A stretch of DNA of 64,000 nt, from positions 246,151 through 310,150 of the forward strand of contig NZ_JACHWZ010000003.1 in assembly GCF_014191725.1 (NCBI RefSeq), written 5' to 3'. The translations under genes and the position numbers were made by a program. A model generated the notes under the pieces. The model did no database searches and was not told the origin of the DNA. It was given only the letters and a program-made list of their open reading frames with translations. This document shows positions 43,305 through 52,980 of the stretch, one piece after another; the first letter of the stretch is position 1; each line of letters opens with the position of its first letter. This stretch comes from Microbulbifer rhizosphaerae. GTDB lineage: Bacteria > Pseudomonadota > Gammaproteobacteria > Pseudomonadales > Cellvibrionaceae.

Positions 43305-44052
43305 GGTCTGTGCCCCGCGCTATCCGCGCAAACCCCCGCAGTTCATCGCGCACATTTGCACCCAGCACCCAGGGACCGATAACCAGGCGCAAACCCGCTA
43401 TCAGGTCGCTGTCCTCTGAAAAATGGCAGTGCACAGTGTTCTGCAGTATTTGCTGCAATCCATTTCGGACTTGTTCGCGCCGGTCGGCGGACAGGGGAAA
43501 GGCACTGGATACTTCCACCGGCTCTCCAGCCGCGGGCAACTGCCGTCGCAGTTCCGCCAGTCGATCCTCCGGCAGTTCCGCCAGCGAGGCCAGCAGCAGT
43601 TGCTGAAGATTCGTTTCCAGTTCCGGGCCGGCGGCCTGTTCCAGCAGGCGCGCGGCGAAGTGGCTGCCCTGCTCCAGCGCCCGCTGTTGCAGCTGATGCC
43701 GCTGCTCCCGCTGGCGGCGCTGCTCAATCACTTCGGCCTTCTGCCGCTGCTGTTGCAGGGCCTCCTGCAATGCCTGCTCCAGCTGCGCGCGCTCGGCTTT
43801 CATCTCTTCCTGCAGATCTGCCCGGGCCCGCTGGCGTTCGCGCTCCCAATCATTCATGCGGCCCTCGTACTCCCGCTGCAACCGCTCGGCCTCCTCCCGC
43901 ATTTTTTCCGCTTCCGCCAGGCGCTGTTCGATGTCCTGCCGGCGGCGTGTGATAACGGATTGCAACGGCTTGTAGAAAAACCGCTTGAGTATCCACACCA
44001 GCACCAGGAAATTGACGATTTCCAGCAGGAAGGTCGACCAGCTGAGTTCCAT
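43297..44052 (-). CDS. atpF: N-ATPase b subunit
   Basis: The 251-residue peripheral-stalk subunit: one N-terminal membrane helix ([22 protein letters not shown]) and a long, highly charged coiled coil ([24 protein letters not shown]...), then a delta-like C-terminal region. N-ATPase operons lack a separate delta gene and their long b subunit is thought to cover that role, which fits the length here. Confidence 0.92.
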   Translation of the reverse strand: MELSWSTFLLEIVNFLVLVWILKRFFYKPLQSVITRRRQDIEQRLAEAEKMREEAERLQREYEGRMNDWERERQRARADLQEEMKAERAQLEQALQEALQQQRQKAEVIEQRRQREQRHQLQQRALEQGSHFAARLLEQAAGPELETNLQQLLLASLAELPEDRLAELRRQLPAAGEPVEVSSAFPLSADRREQVRNGLQQILQNTVHCHFSEDSDLIAGLRLVIGPWVLGANVRDELRGFARIARGTDRE

Positions 44053-44064
44053 GCGGAAATATCC

Positions 44065-44334
44065 CTACGGTTTGATGAGATATTCCAACAGTGGATTGCG
44101 AAACAGCACGATCAGCGCGATCACCAGCACATAGATGGCCAGGGACTCGATCATCGCCAAGCCGATAAACAGGGTGCGCATGATCGAACGCTCCGCTTCC
44201 GGCTGCCGCGCCAGCGCGTCCAGCGCGCTGCTGATCGCCCGCCCCATGGCGTAGGCCGGCAGCAATACGCCGATCGCCATGCCGAGTATCGCGGCGATGG
44301 TCGAAAGCAGCGCAAACCAGGTCATATCACTCAT
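44065..44334 (-). CDS. atpE: N-ATPase c subunit (ring)
   Basis: The 89-residue ring subunit with two helices and the polar loop ARQPEAE (42-48). The start follows GAGAGCGCC; the longer frame lies within atpB. Helix two holds the ion-binding Glu63 with Ser64 and Tyr68 (MIESLAIY), the ES-x-x-x-Y pattern of Na+-binding rings. In helix one, the Gln or Glu that completes a Na+ site is not found at the expected place (LPAYAMGRA, Met30). Whether it moves H+ or Na+ is therefore open. Confidence 0.92.
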   Translation of the reverse strand: MSDMTWFALLSTIAAILGMAIGVLLPAYAMGRAISSALDALARQPEAERSIMRTLFIGLAMIESLAIYVLVIALIVLFRNPLLEYLIKP

Positions 44335-45025
44335 GGCGCTCTCCTTGTGGTGGTTGCCTAAGCTGTTGTGATTGCAGGCCGCCGGCAACGTAAATCAGTG
44401 CCAGCATGCCGAAGATATAGGCCTGAACCAGGGCTTCGACAATGTGCAGCATCAGTATAGGAATTGGCGCCAGAAAACCGGCCACCAGCAGAATCAGCAG
44501 CGCAGCCATTTCCAGGCTCATGATGTTGCCGAACAGGCGCACCGCCAGGGCGACAGTGCGGGTGATTTCGCTGATCAGGTGGAACGGCAGCAGTATCGGG
44601 CTCGGGGTCAGGTAGTGGCGCAGATAGCGTTTCAGTCCCTGGCTGCGGATTCCGAACCAGTGCACCGACAGAAATACCAGTATTGCCAGCGCCGCGGTGG
44701 CGGAGAGATCCCGCGTGGGCGAATGTACGCCGGGAATCAATCCGCAGAGATTGGCCACCACCAGGAAGATCCACAGGCTGGCGATAAACGGCAGCAGCAG
44801 CTTGACGTGATCCGGCGCCACCGCGCGAATGGCGTCTTCCACCGCAATCACGACACCTTCCGCCAGGGTCTGCAGCGCACCCGGTTGCAGCCGGAGGCGG
44901 CGCGACAGCAGCCAGGCCGCAGATCCGATGGCGGCGACAATCGCCCAGGTGGTGATCACGGTGCCGGTGATCTGCAGCGGCCCTACGCGAAAAAGTACCG
45001 AGGGGAATAACTCGCTGCCGTTCAC
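44327..45025 (-). CDS. atpB: N-ATPase a subunit
   Basis: The 232-residue membrane subunit that provides the ion half-channels. It has about six helices, NLCGLIPGVHSP, and the essential arginine R163 in ALAVRLFGN. The EITR segment before it (152-156) is usual in N-ATPases. Three bases separate it from the AtpQ stop, leaving no room for an AtpR gene; it overlaps atpE by eight bases. Confidence 0.94.
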   Translation of the reverse strand: MNGSELFPSVLFRVGPLQITGTVITTWAIVAAIGSAAWLLSRRLRLQPGALQTLAEGVVIAVEDAIRAVAPDHVKLLLPFIASLWIFLVVANLCGLIPGVHSPTRDLSATAALAILVFLSVHWFGIRSQGLKRYLRHYLTPSPILLPFHLISEITRTVALAVRLFGNIMSLEMAALLILLVAGFLAPIPILMLHIVEALVQAYIFGMLALIYVAGGLQSQQLRQPPQGERHE

Positions 45026-45028
45026 TCA

Positions 45029-45304
45029 CTACTCCCGAATCAACAGATACACATTGAAGGCACCCACCACCAGGCCAACGAAGATCAGGCTGAGAGTCCA
45101 GCGAGTGGAATAGCCGGCGGTCAGGCTGTCCAGCCAATTGCCCAGATAGGCACCGCCCACCACCGGCAGCACAAATACCAGGCCCAGGGTGCCGATATAG
45201 ATGGTCTGCGCGAATAGTGTCGGGCGCTCGCGCTCGGCCTGCTTCATTCGCTTGGCCTGGCGCTCGACTTTTTCACGCAGCTGTTTGTCCCTGTCCGTTG
45301 CCAT
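45029..45304 (-). CDS. atpQ: N-ATPase accessory protein AtpQ (AtpI-like)
   Basis: A 91-residue two-helix protein, of the ATPase_gene1/AtpI-like family: a charged N-terminus (DRDKQLREKVERQAKRMKQAE), then FAQTIYIGTLGLVFVLPVVGGAYLGNWLD, and a second helix ending in NVYLLIRE. The start is the ATG at 45304; further upstream the frame runs into a 26-base inverted repeat that separates it from atpC. AtpQ probably helps ring assembly. AtpR, normally next, is absent. Confidence 0.85.
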   Translation of the reverse strand: MATDRDKQLREKVERQAKRMKQAERERPTLFAQTIYIGTLGLVFVLPVVGGAYLGNWLDSLTAGYSTRWTLSLIFVGLVVGAFNVYLLIRE

Positions 45305-45314
45305 AGAAACAGTA

Positions 45315-45389
45315 ATGTAGGATGGGCAAAGCGCAGCGTGCCCACCACGGGCTGATTGATGGACACGCTGCGCTTTGCCCATCCTACAT
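45315..45389. repeat. Perfect 26-base inverted repeat in the ATPase operon
   Basis: ATGTAGGATGGGCAAAGCGC-AGCGTG at 45315-45340 is repeated exactly in reverse complement at 45364-45389 around a 23-base spacer. It sits between atpC and atpQ. It resembles a mobile palindromic (MITE/REP-like) insert; as RNA it would be a very stable stem that could uncouple the F1 part (beta, epsilon) from the rest. Confidence 0.85.
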
Positions 45390-45394
45390 ATTAT

Positions 45395-47208
<1,814 letters not shown>

Positions 47209-47228
47209 CTAAAACCAGAGAGGCACTT

Positions 47229-47305
47229 TGTAGAAGCCTGGTTGCAGGCGAAAATTACATTGCACCTTGTTAACGGCCTCGTTCGCCTGCAAGCAAGCTC
47301 TTACA
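47229..47305. repeat. REP-like inverted repeat upstream of atpD
   Basis: TGTAGAAGCCTGGTTGCAGGCGAA (shown here as TGTAGAAGCC and TTGCAGGCGAA) faces TTCGCCTGCAAGC and AAGCTCTTACA. The same consensus (GTAGGAGCCTGCTTGCAGG) recurs at 48369 and 49431. Confidence 0.7.
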
Positions 47306-47319
47306 ACGGCGGACACCCC

Positions 47320-47455
47320 AACAAATCCAGGCGGAGGCAGGTTTAGCCGCATTCATATCTGTGTCCCATCTTCACTTTGACTAGGTTTTCCATAGGTACA
47401 GAGGGGTCAATCAATTCCCCATCGCTATAGGCGAGTATGCCGCAAGACTCTCCTT
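47320..47455 (-). pseudogene. Decayed fragment of the gap 3' end
   Basis: The plus-strand bases CAAATCCAGGCGGAGGCAGG, AGCCGCATTC, TTGACTAGGTTTTCC and TATAGGCGAGTATGCC match, in the same order, the last codons of gap at 48412-48572 (CAAATCCAGGCAGCGGCAGG, AGCCGTATTC, TTGACCAGGTTGCCC, TGTAGGCGAGAATGCC), with about 70 bases missing. The flanking REP-like arm matches too. It has no open frame. Confidence 0.75.
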
Positions 47456-47500
47456 GAACCCTCACGACGCATTGATATGACGTACGCACACTATTTCTAA

Positions 47501-48034
47501 TTAACCGTTAGTAGGACAATTTCCCGCCTGCTCACAAGTCTCTTTATCTACCTTCTTGATACACCATTGTACCGAGCCACTTCCAGTACAGTCTGAACCT
47601 GTGCAGAACTGCCAGTAGTTATTTACGCCTTTGTGCCATTTTCCGCACCATTCGGTGTAATTATCAAGAACTAATTCATTGATCCGTTGGTTTCCTGTAT
47701 CAGTGCTCACGGCTTTAAGCCCTGGTTTCTCTATATCCAGGAAAAACCGCATCACTTTCTCTTTAGAATATAGATCTATAATTCCTATTTCCCCTTGAGT
47801 AGACGTATTCATCGTTAACTCGGACAGATAGTATTTATCCAGAAGCTCACTTCCCTGAGCTTCAAGAAACAGAATATCCATGGGAGTGGAAACTCCCTGC
47901 TTGAACATCTCAGAAGGCAACACTATATCTGCTGACAACTCTGCCTTATCCGCATGTCTATCACAGCCATTAATAACGCTCGAAATGAGAAGTAGATAAA
48001 TAACCATAATTTTTCGAAAATTAAATTCATGCAC
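47501..48034 (-). CDS. Putative lipoprotein, unknown function
   Basis: A 177-residue protein of no recognised family. GTG at 48034 is chosen because AAGGAG lies eight bases upstream. The N-terminal hydrophobic stretch VIYLLLISSVINGC ends in a possible lipobox (INGC), so it may be a lipoprotein. The mature part has several Cys near the C-terminus (EWCGKW, QFCTGSDCTGS, QWCIKK, CEQAGNC) that could make disulfides. AT content is higher than that of the genes around it, a hint of transfer. It lies between the gap relic and gap. Confidence 0.65.
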   Translation of the reverse strand: MHEFNFRKIMVIYLLLISSVINGCDRHADKAELSADIVLPSEMFKQGVSTPMDILFLEAQGSELLDKYYLSELTMNTSTQGEIGIIDLYSKEKVMRFFLDIEKPGLKAVSTDTGNQRINELVLDNYTEWCGKWHKGVNNYWQFCTGSDCTGSGSVQWCIKKVDKETCEQAGNCPTNG

Positions 48035-48387
48035 AGCTTTCTCCTTATTTGACTGAATCCTGGATTGGTTAGAAACTATATCTATACTATGGTGGACTGA
48101 AATAGTATAAACACGCATACAGTTATTCCCATCCTACCTAAGATTTCCCTATCCATACCGTTAGCGCCGCAGCCTCGGGTCAAGCCAGACCCCCTCGCTC
48201 CATCGGCCATCGCTATATTTCCTAAAATCATCGATCCGTAGACAAAATATATCATCCTGGGAAATTCTGCTGATGTGCAAAATCTTTGGTAACAATTTTT
48301 ACCAATTAAGAATGCTTAGGGGCATTCTCTCAGAAGAATTTTTCGGCGCTTTCCTATTAACTTTCTTGTTCGCCTGCAAGCAGGCTC
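48035..48387. other. Intergenic region between the lipoprotein gene and gap
   Basis: No gene. There are two hairpins: TTGGTAA/TTACCAA at 48286-48305 and AGAATGC/GCATTCT at 48309-48328, the second probably a terminator for gap on the minus strand. A single REP-like arm (TTCGCCTGCAAGCAGGCTCC) is at 48369-48391, overlapping the gap stop. Confidence 0.5.
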
Positions 48388-48391
48388 CTAC
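48369..48391. repeat. REP-like single arm at the gap 3' end
   Basis: One arm of the GTAGGAGCCTGCTTGCAGG element; it was copied together with the gap 3' end to about 47283-47305. Confidence 0.6.
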
Positions 48392-49389
48392 ATCGGCAGG
48401 CGCTCCAGCAAATCCAGGCAGCGGCAGGCGTAGCCGTATTCGTTGTCGTACCAGGCCTGCACCTTGACCAGGTTGCCCTGGGCGCGGGTGGAGAGGCTGT
48501 GAATGATTGCGGAATGGGGATCGCCGATAATATCCGAGGAAACCAGATCCTCTTCACTGTAGGCGAGAATGCCTTTGAGGTCCCCCTCCGCCGCCGCCCT
48601 GAACGCCGCATTCACCTCCTTGGTGTCGGCGGCATTGCGCAGCTGCGCGCTGATATCGGTGAGGGAGCCATCCGCCACCGGCACCCGCACCGCCAGCGCG
48701 CTCAAGCGGCCCTTCAACTGGGGCAGCGCCAGGGCGGTGGCGGCATCGGCACCGGTGGCAGTGGGGATAATGTTGATCGCGCCGGCGCGGCCGCGAATTT
48801 TCTTGCCTGCTGCCGTATCCACCAGGCTCTGGGTGGCTGTATAGGCGTGTATCGTGGTGACCAGTGCCTGCTCGATGCCGAATGCATCATCGAGCACTTT
48901 CAGCGGCGGGGCCAGCGAGTTGGTGGTGCAGGAGGCGTTGGAGATCACCTTATGGTGTTCGGGATCGAAATCGGCGTCGTTCACCCCCAGAACCAGGGTG
49001 ATATCCGCGTCCGGTGAAGGGGCGCTGATCACGACACGCCGGGCGCCGGCTTCGAGATGCTTGGCCGCACCCGCCCGCTTGGTAAAGTGACCGCTGCACT
49101 CGATTACCACGTCGACCCCCTCCTCGCTCCAGGGAAGCTTCGCGGGGTCCTTTTCTGCGAACAGTGGCAGCTCCAGTGCGCCGACCGCCAGCTTGCCCTG
49201 CTCGCCGGACACTTCGAAGTCCGCGCGGCCGTGTATTGAGTCGTAGCGCAGCAGGTACAGCAGGTTCTCCAGGGGCATGGGGTCATTGACGGCGACAAGG
49301 TTGAAACGCTTGAAACCGCCCTGCAGGTAGCGGCGCAGCAACAGCCTGCCGATGCGCCCCAGTCCATTGATTGCTACTTTTTTCATCAT
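48388..49389 (-). CDS. gap: Glyceraldehyde-3-phosphate dehydrogenase
   Basis: GAPDH of 333 residues, the NAD(P)-dependent oxidation of glyceraldehyde 3-phosphate to 1,3-bisphosphoglycerate in the cytoplasm. N-terminal Rossmann motif AINGLGRIGR, catalytic cysteine in SNASCTTNSLAP, HAYTATQ, and the C-terminal WYDNEYGY. The first of two ATGs at 49389 is used; ribosome site weak. The residue after beta-2 is Asn (AVNDPM), where Asp would favour NAD. It is a single-gene unit bracketed by REP-like elements. A decayed copy of its end lies at 47320. Confidence 0.95.
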   Translation of the reverse strand: MMKKVAINGLGRIGRLLLRRYLQGGFKRFNLVAVNDPMPLENLLYLLRYDSIHGRADFEVSGEQGKLAVGALELPLFAEKDPAKLPWSEEGVDVVIECSGHFTKRAGAAKHLEAGARRVVISAPSPDADITLVLGVNDADFDPEHHKVISNASCTTNSLAPPLKVLDDAFGIEQALVTTIHAYTATQSLVDTAAGKKIRGRAGAINIIPTATGADAATALALPQLKGRLSALAVRVPVADGSLTDISAQLRNAADTKEVNAAFRAAAEGDLKGILAYSEEDLVSSDIIGDPHSAIIHSLSTRAQGNLVKVQAWYDNEYGYACRCLDLLERLPM

Positions 49390-49430
49390 ATCCGCGTTGT
49401 TTGAGGTGGATGGCACCCAGTCGTGTGCAG

Positions 49431-49515
49431 CTTCCTGTAGGGGCCGGCTTGCTGGCGAAATTAGATAGGCTCTGTGCCAGCCACCGTTCGCCTGCAAGCA
49501 GGCTCCTACAGGAAG
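49431..49515. repeat. REP-like inverted repeat upstream of gap
   Basis: CTTCCTGTAGGGGCCGGC-TTGCTGGCGAA faces TTCGCCTGCAAGCAGGC-TCCTACAGGAAG with few mismatches around a roughly 25-base spacer. It lies between divergent gap and the mechanosensitive channel gene. Confidence 0.75.
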
Positions 49516-49684
49516 TAACATTTCCCGGGGCAACCCCAGGCTTGACCAGGTGCGAGGCAAGTGAAAGATTCCGACCTCAGCATAGCCGCCCCCTCTCCCC
49601 CTCGCCAACGGAAGGAATTTTCTCGCGCCTGCGATGGGTTTATCCTGTGTGCCTCAAAACCCAATCACCCCCTGTGGAGCTGCA

Positions 49685-50524
49685 ATGCTGGAATCCCTCC
49701 TGGAAAACAAACTGGTTCTCACCCTGGTCGCCGTTTCCATCATCCTACTGTTGCGCTGGTTGCTGTCGTTTTTCTTCACGCGCCGGAGCTGGCCGAAACA
49801 GGATGTGCGTCGGCGTATCAACACAGTCCACAACATTGGCAACCTGTTGCTGGTGGTGGGCGTTATCGCCATCTGGGTTTCCGAACTGCGGGACTTCGCG
49901 CTCTCCATCGCCGCCTTCTCTGTCGCGATCGTCCTGGCCCTGCGGGAGGTGGTGCACTGCTTTGTGGGTGGCGTCTACCAGGCGGGAATGCGTTCCTTCA
50001 CCGTGGGGGACTGGGTCCAGATCGGCGACCAGATGGGCGAGGTGATCGACAGCGACTGGCTGAGCACCACCCTGCTGGAGGTAGATCCCAAGGGCCTGGG
50101 CAACGGCTATACCGGCACCACGCTGTTTATTCCCAATAGCGCGTTTTTCTCCGAACCGGTCAAGAACCTCAACTTCATGCGACGCTATATCGAGCACAGT
50201 TTCTCCATCGTGCGCGAAAACAAGGGCACCAATCCCCTCAAGGCCAAGGCGTTTCTCGTAGAGCGGGTACGGGAGCACTGCGAGGCCTTCCGGGAGGTGG
50301 CGGAGCGCTACTGTAAAATGATCGAACACCGCATGGGCGTCGAACTCGCGGGCCCGGATGCAAAAGTGAGTTTTACCACCAACGAACTGGGCCACGATGT
50401 GGTAACCGTCGCCCTCTTCTGCCCCCGGGAGGAAGCGACCGATATCGAGCAGCGGGTGATCGAAGATTTTTACAGTTTCTGGTATGGGGAACCCCGGGAC
50501 GAGGAGGGCGCCGCGTCTGCTTAG
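49685..50524 (+). CDS. MscS-family mechanosensitive channel
   Basis: A 279-residue MscS-type channel: three N-terminal helices (LVLTLVAVSIILLLRWLLSF, NIGNLLLVVGVIAIWVSEL, FALSIAAFSVAIVLALREVV) followed by the beta domain with FTVGDWVQIGDQMGEVIDSDWLSTTLLEV and FIPNSAFFSEPVKNLN. ATG at 49685 has GGAG six bases upstream. Such channels release solutes upon hypo-osmotic shock. Adjacent to gap but divergent. Confidence 0.88.
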   Translation: MLESLLENKLVLTLVAVSIILLLRWLLSFFFTRRSWPKQDVRRRINTVHNIGNLLLVVGVIAIWVSELRDFALSIAAFSVAIVLALREVVHCFVGGVYQAGMRSFTVGDWVQIGDQMGEVIDSDWLSTTLLEVDPKGLGNGYTGTTLFIPNSAFFSEPVKNLNFMRRYIEHSFSIVRENKGTNPLKAKAFLVERVREHCEAFREVAERYCKMIEHRMGVELAGPDAKVSFTTNELGHDVVTVALFCPREEATDIEQRVIEDFYSFWYGEPRDEEGAASA

Positions 50525-50659
50525 AGTCCGTTTGGAATCAGAACCCGGCAGAATCGGGTGAGCCAGCAGAGATTGCGGGTCTGTATGGTGGCACCGTATT
50601 CACCCACACCACGGTACTGGTCGCGTTACTGACGGGTTTCACCTGAGTAGCCGTTCAGG

Positions 50660-51181
50660 TCACTCCTCCTGCAAATCCAGGTTGTAGACAAGCAGGGTGG
50701 GATCACCCGGGTAGGCTTCGCACCGGAACCTCAGGGTGTGGGCCACTTTGCGCACCTTGGCGTTTCCCGCCGATTCGATGGTGTACATGCGCTTTATACC
50801 CCGCTCGCGGGCGCTGTCGATCAGGAGGTTCATCAGCAGAGTCCCCAGGCCGCGGCGCTGCCACTCGTCGGCAACCACCGCAGCGCACTCGCAGGCGCTG
50901 CCGCCGGCGTCCACCGCGTAGCGGGCAACCCCGATCTGCTTCTGTTCCTCACCCTCTCCGGCTAGGGCAATATAGGCCTCACTCTGGGAATGATCGACGT
51001 CGAGCAACATATCGATCAGTTTCTGGGGAGGGTTCTTGGTGCTGATACCGCCGAGAAAGCGCTGGTTCCTGGATTCCGGCGACAGGTTGCGGAAAAAGTC
51101 CAGCTCCAGGTCCAGGTCCTCCTTGCGGAGGGGACGGATTTTCACCGTCTGCCCACCCCGTAGCTTCTTCTCGGTCACCAT
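50660..51181 (-). CDS. GNAT-family acetyltransferase
   Basis: A 173-residue GNAT protein with the four motifs in order: IRPLRKEDLDLELDFFRNLS, IGVARYAVD, ECAAVVADEWQRRGLGTLLMNLLIDSARERGI (acetyl-CoA loop R-R-G-L-G), and a C-terminal strand. It resembles the C-terminal acetyltransferase domain of Pat-like protein lysine acetylases, but lacks the ligase part. Substrate unknown. Stand-alone. Confidence 0.82.
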   Translation of the reverse strand: MVTEKKLRGGQTVKIRPLRKEDLDLELDFFRNLSPESRNQRFLGGISTKNPPQKLIDMLLDVDHSQSEAYIALAGEGEEQKQIGVARYAVDAGGSACECAAVVADEWQRRGLGTLLMNLLIDSARERGIKRMYTIESAGNAKVRKVAHTLRFRCEAYPGDPTLLVYNLDLQEE

Positions 51182-51265
51182 TTCCGCAGACTCCGCCTTT
51201 CGGTTCCATACCCGAAGTTTAGGTGCGCTCGGGGCGGCCCTAAGTGAAATAGGCGCCCATCGGGC

Positions 51266-52192
51266 TCAACGGTGATCGGGGCAACTGGCGGCCATCTGTT
51301 CCTGCAGGATTTCTGCCAGGCGCAGGGCTCCGGGCCCGGCGGCGTCGCGGTCGGCGAAGATCAGATACATCTGCACATAGCGCTCTCCCCCGCCCCGCAG
51401 GGACAGCGGTTTGAGGATACCCGCTTCCAGCTCGCTGCGGATCTTGTCCTCCGGCAACCAGGCGAATCCGTAGCCGCGACAGGCCGCACCAATGGAGGTG
51501 GCCATGCTGGAGAGGGCCCAGCGCTGCTCCACTTCCACAGTGAGGGCTTTTTTGTCCCGCTGGGACCCGGAGTCGCGCACGATCAGATGGCGATGCTTGC
51601 GCAGGTCGCGCAGGGTCAGTTCCCGTTTCAACTGGTGCAGGGGGTGGTCCGGATGCGCGACGGGAATGATCCGCGCCTGCCGCGGCAGGGGCTCGCCGCT
51701 GAAACCGGGGGGAATATAGGGTGAAATCGCCAGATCCACCCTGCCCTCCTGCAGGGATTCCGGCGCTCCGCCCAGCACAGTTTCATGCAGCTCGATACGC
51801 GTCTGCGGACTCTCGGCGCCGAACTGGTCCAGGCAGTCGAGCAACAGCCAGATGGGAAACAGCGTCTCCACGGCGATGGCGATTTCCGACTCCCAACCGG
51901 CGGAGGCCTTGTGCGCCGCGCGCTCCAGGCTGGCGGCCTCGTCCAGCAACACTTTCGCGCGCCGGTAGAGCATCTCTCCCGCGGGAGTCAGCACCGCCCG
52001 GCGCCCCGCTATGGAAAACGCTTTGATATTCAGTACCGACTCGAGCTTTTGCACCGCATAGCTGACGGAGGACTGGCTCTTGTGCAGCCGCTCCGAAGCC
52101 TGGGCGTAGCCGCCCGCATCCACCACAGCCACAAGGCAGCGCCACTGTTCCAGGCTGATATGCGGTGTTGCAGTGTGATTACCCTTCTCCAT
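51266..52192 (-). CDS. LysR-family regulator of the divergent azoR
   Basis: A 308-residue LysR regulator. HTH: CLVAVVDAGGYAQASERLHKSQSSVSYAVQKLE; effector domain starts EIAIAVETLFPIWLL. ATG at 52192 starts MEKGNHTATPH; further upstream ATGs give a longer, less likely protein. It is divergent from azoR across an AT-rich 107-base gap, the usual autoregulator/target layout. Confidence 0.9.
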   Translation of the reverse strand: MEKGNHTATPHISLEQWRCLVAVVDAGGYAQASERLHKSQSSVSYAVQKLESVLNIKAFSIAGRRAVLTPAGEMLYRRAKVLLDEAASLERAAHKASAGWESEIAIAVETLFPIWLLLDCLDQFGAESPQTRIELHETVLGGAPESLQEGRVDLAISPYIPPGFSGEPLPRQARIIPVAHPDHPLHQLKRELTLRDLRKHRHLIVRDSGSQRDKKALTVEVEQRWALSSMATSIGAACRGYGFAWLPEDKIRSELEAGILKPLSLRGGGERYVQMYLIFADRDAAGPGALRLAEILQEQMAASCPDHR

Positions 52193-52299
52193 ACATCTAC
52201 TCATTCGATGAATAATCACACATTTTTATATTTTTTTATCTAAAAAATCAATGTTTCAATGCCGGCATCTCGAAAAACAACCCCTATTGGAGGTGTCAA

Positions 52300-52890
52300 A
52301 TGGCAACGTTACTCAAAATCCAGACCAGCCTGTTCCAGGGCGATGGGCAGTCCTCCCAACTCGCCGAGCGGTTTGCCCGCAACTGGCAGGCACGCAACCC
52401 GGATGGCCGCGTGGTCACCCGCGACCTGGCGGCAGAGCCGACGCCTCACCTGGACGCACAGCGCTTCCAGGCCTTTATCACCCCGCCCGAAGAGCGCACC
52501 GTGGAACAGCGGGAGATGGTGAAACTCTCCGATAGCCTGGTGGAGGAGATCGCCGGGGCCGACGTGCTGGTACTGGGTGTCCCGATGTACAACTTCAGTA
52601 TTCCATCGACCCTGCGCGCCTACTTCGACCATATCGCCCGCGCGGGGATCACCTTCCGCTACACCCCGGAAGGCCCGGAGGGACTGCTGAAGAACAAGAA
52701 AGCCTATGTGTTTATCACCCGTGGCGGTTTCTACGGCGAAGACCACTCGCAGACCGCGCTTTTGCGCCAGTTCCTGGGCTTTATCGGCATCGCCGATGTG
52801 GAATTCGTGCACGCCGAGGGCATGGCGGTAGAAGACGCCAGGGAGGGAAGCCTGGCTGCCGCGCGGGACAGGATCGCACAGCTGGCCTGA
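52300..52890 (+). CDS. azoR: FMN-dependent NAD(P)H azoreductase
   Basis: A 196-residue flavodoxin-like AzoR: N-terminal phosphate loop SLFQGDGQSSQLAERF, VLGVPMYNFSIPSTLRAYFDHIARAG (FMN-binding), FITRGGFYG, and IADVEFVHAEG. Reduces azo compounds and quinones using NAD(P)H. GGAGGTG lies upstream. Likely under the divergent LysR gene. Confidence 0.92.
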   Translation: MATLLKIQTSLFQGDGQSSQLAERFARNWQARNPDGRVVTRDLAAEPTPHLDAQRFQAFITPPEERTVEQREMVKLSDSLVEEIAGADVLVLGVPMYNFSIPSTLRAYFDHIARAGITFRYTPEGPEGLLKNKKAYVFITRGGFYGEDHSQTALLRQFLGFIGIADVEFVHAEGMAVEDAREGSLAAARDRIAQLA

Positions 52891-52980
52891 CCCGTGGTCT
52901 CTCCGCGATTCATCGGCTACAGTTCGCAACGTAATAAATCCGCCCGGCGTGCGACTGAACGATAAACGGAGAGAAAAACC

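Noticed and set aside
45315..45389. Reading the perfect inverted repeat as an attachment site or tRNA
   Set aside because: No integrase nearby and no cloverleaf; a palindromic mobile element fits better.
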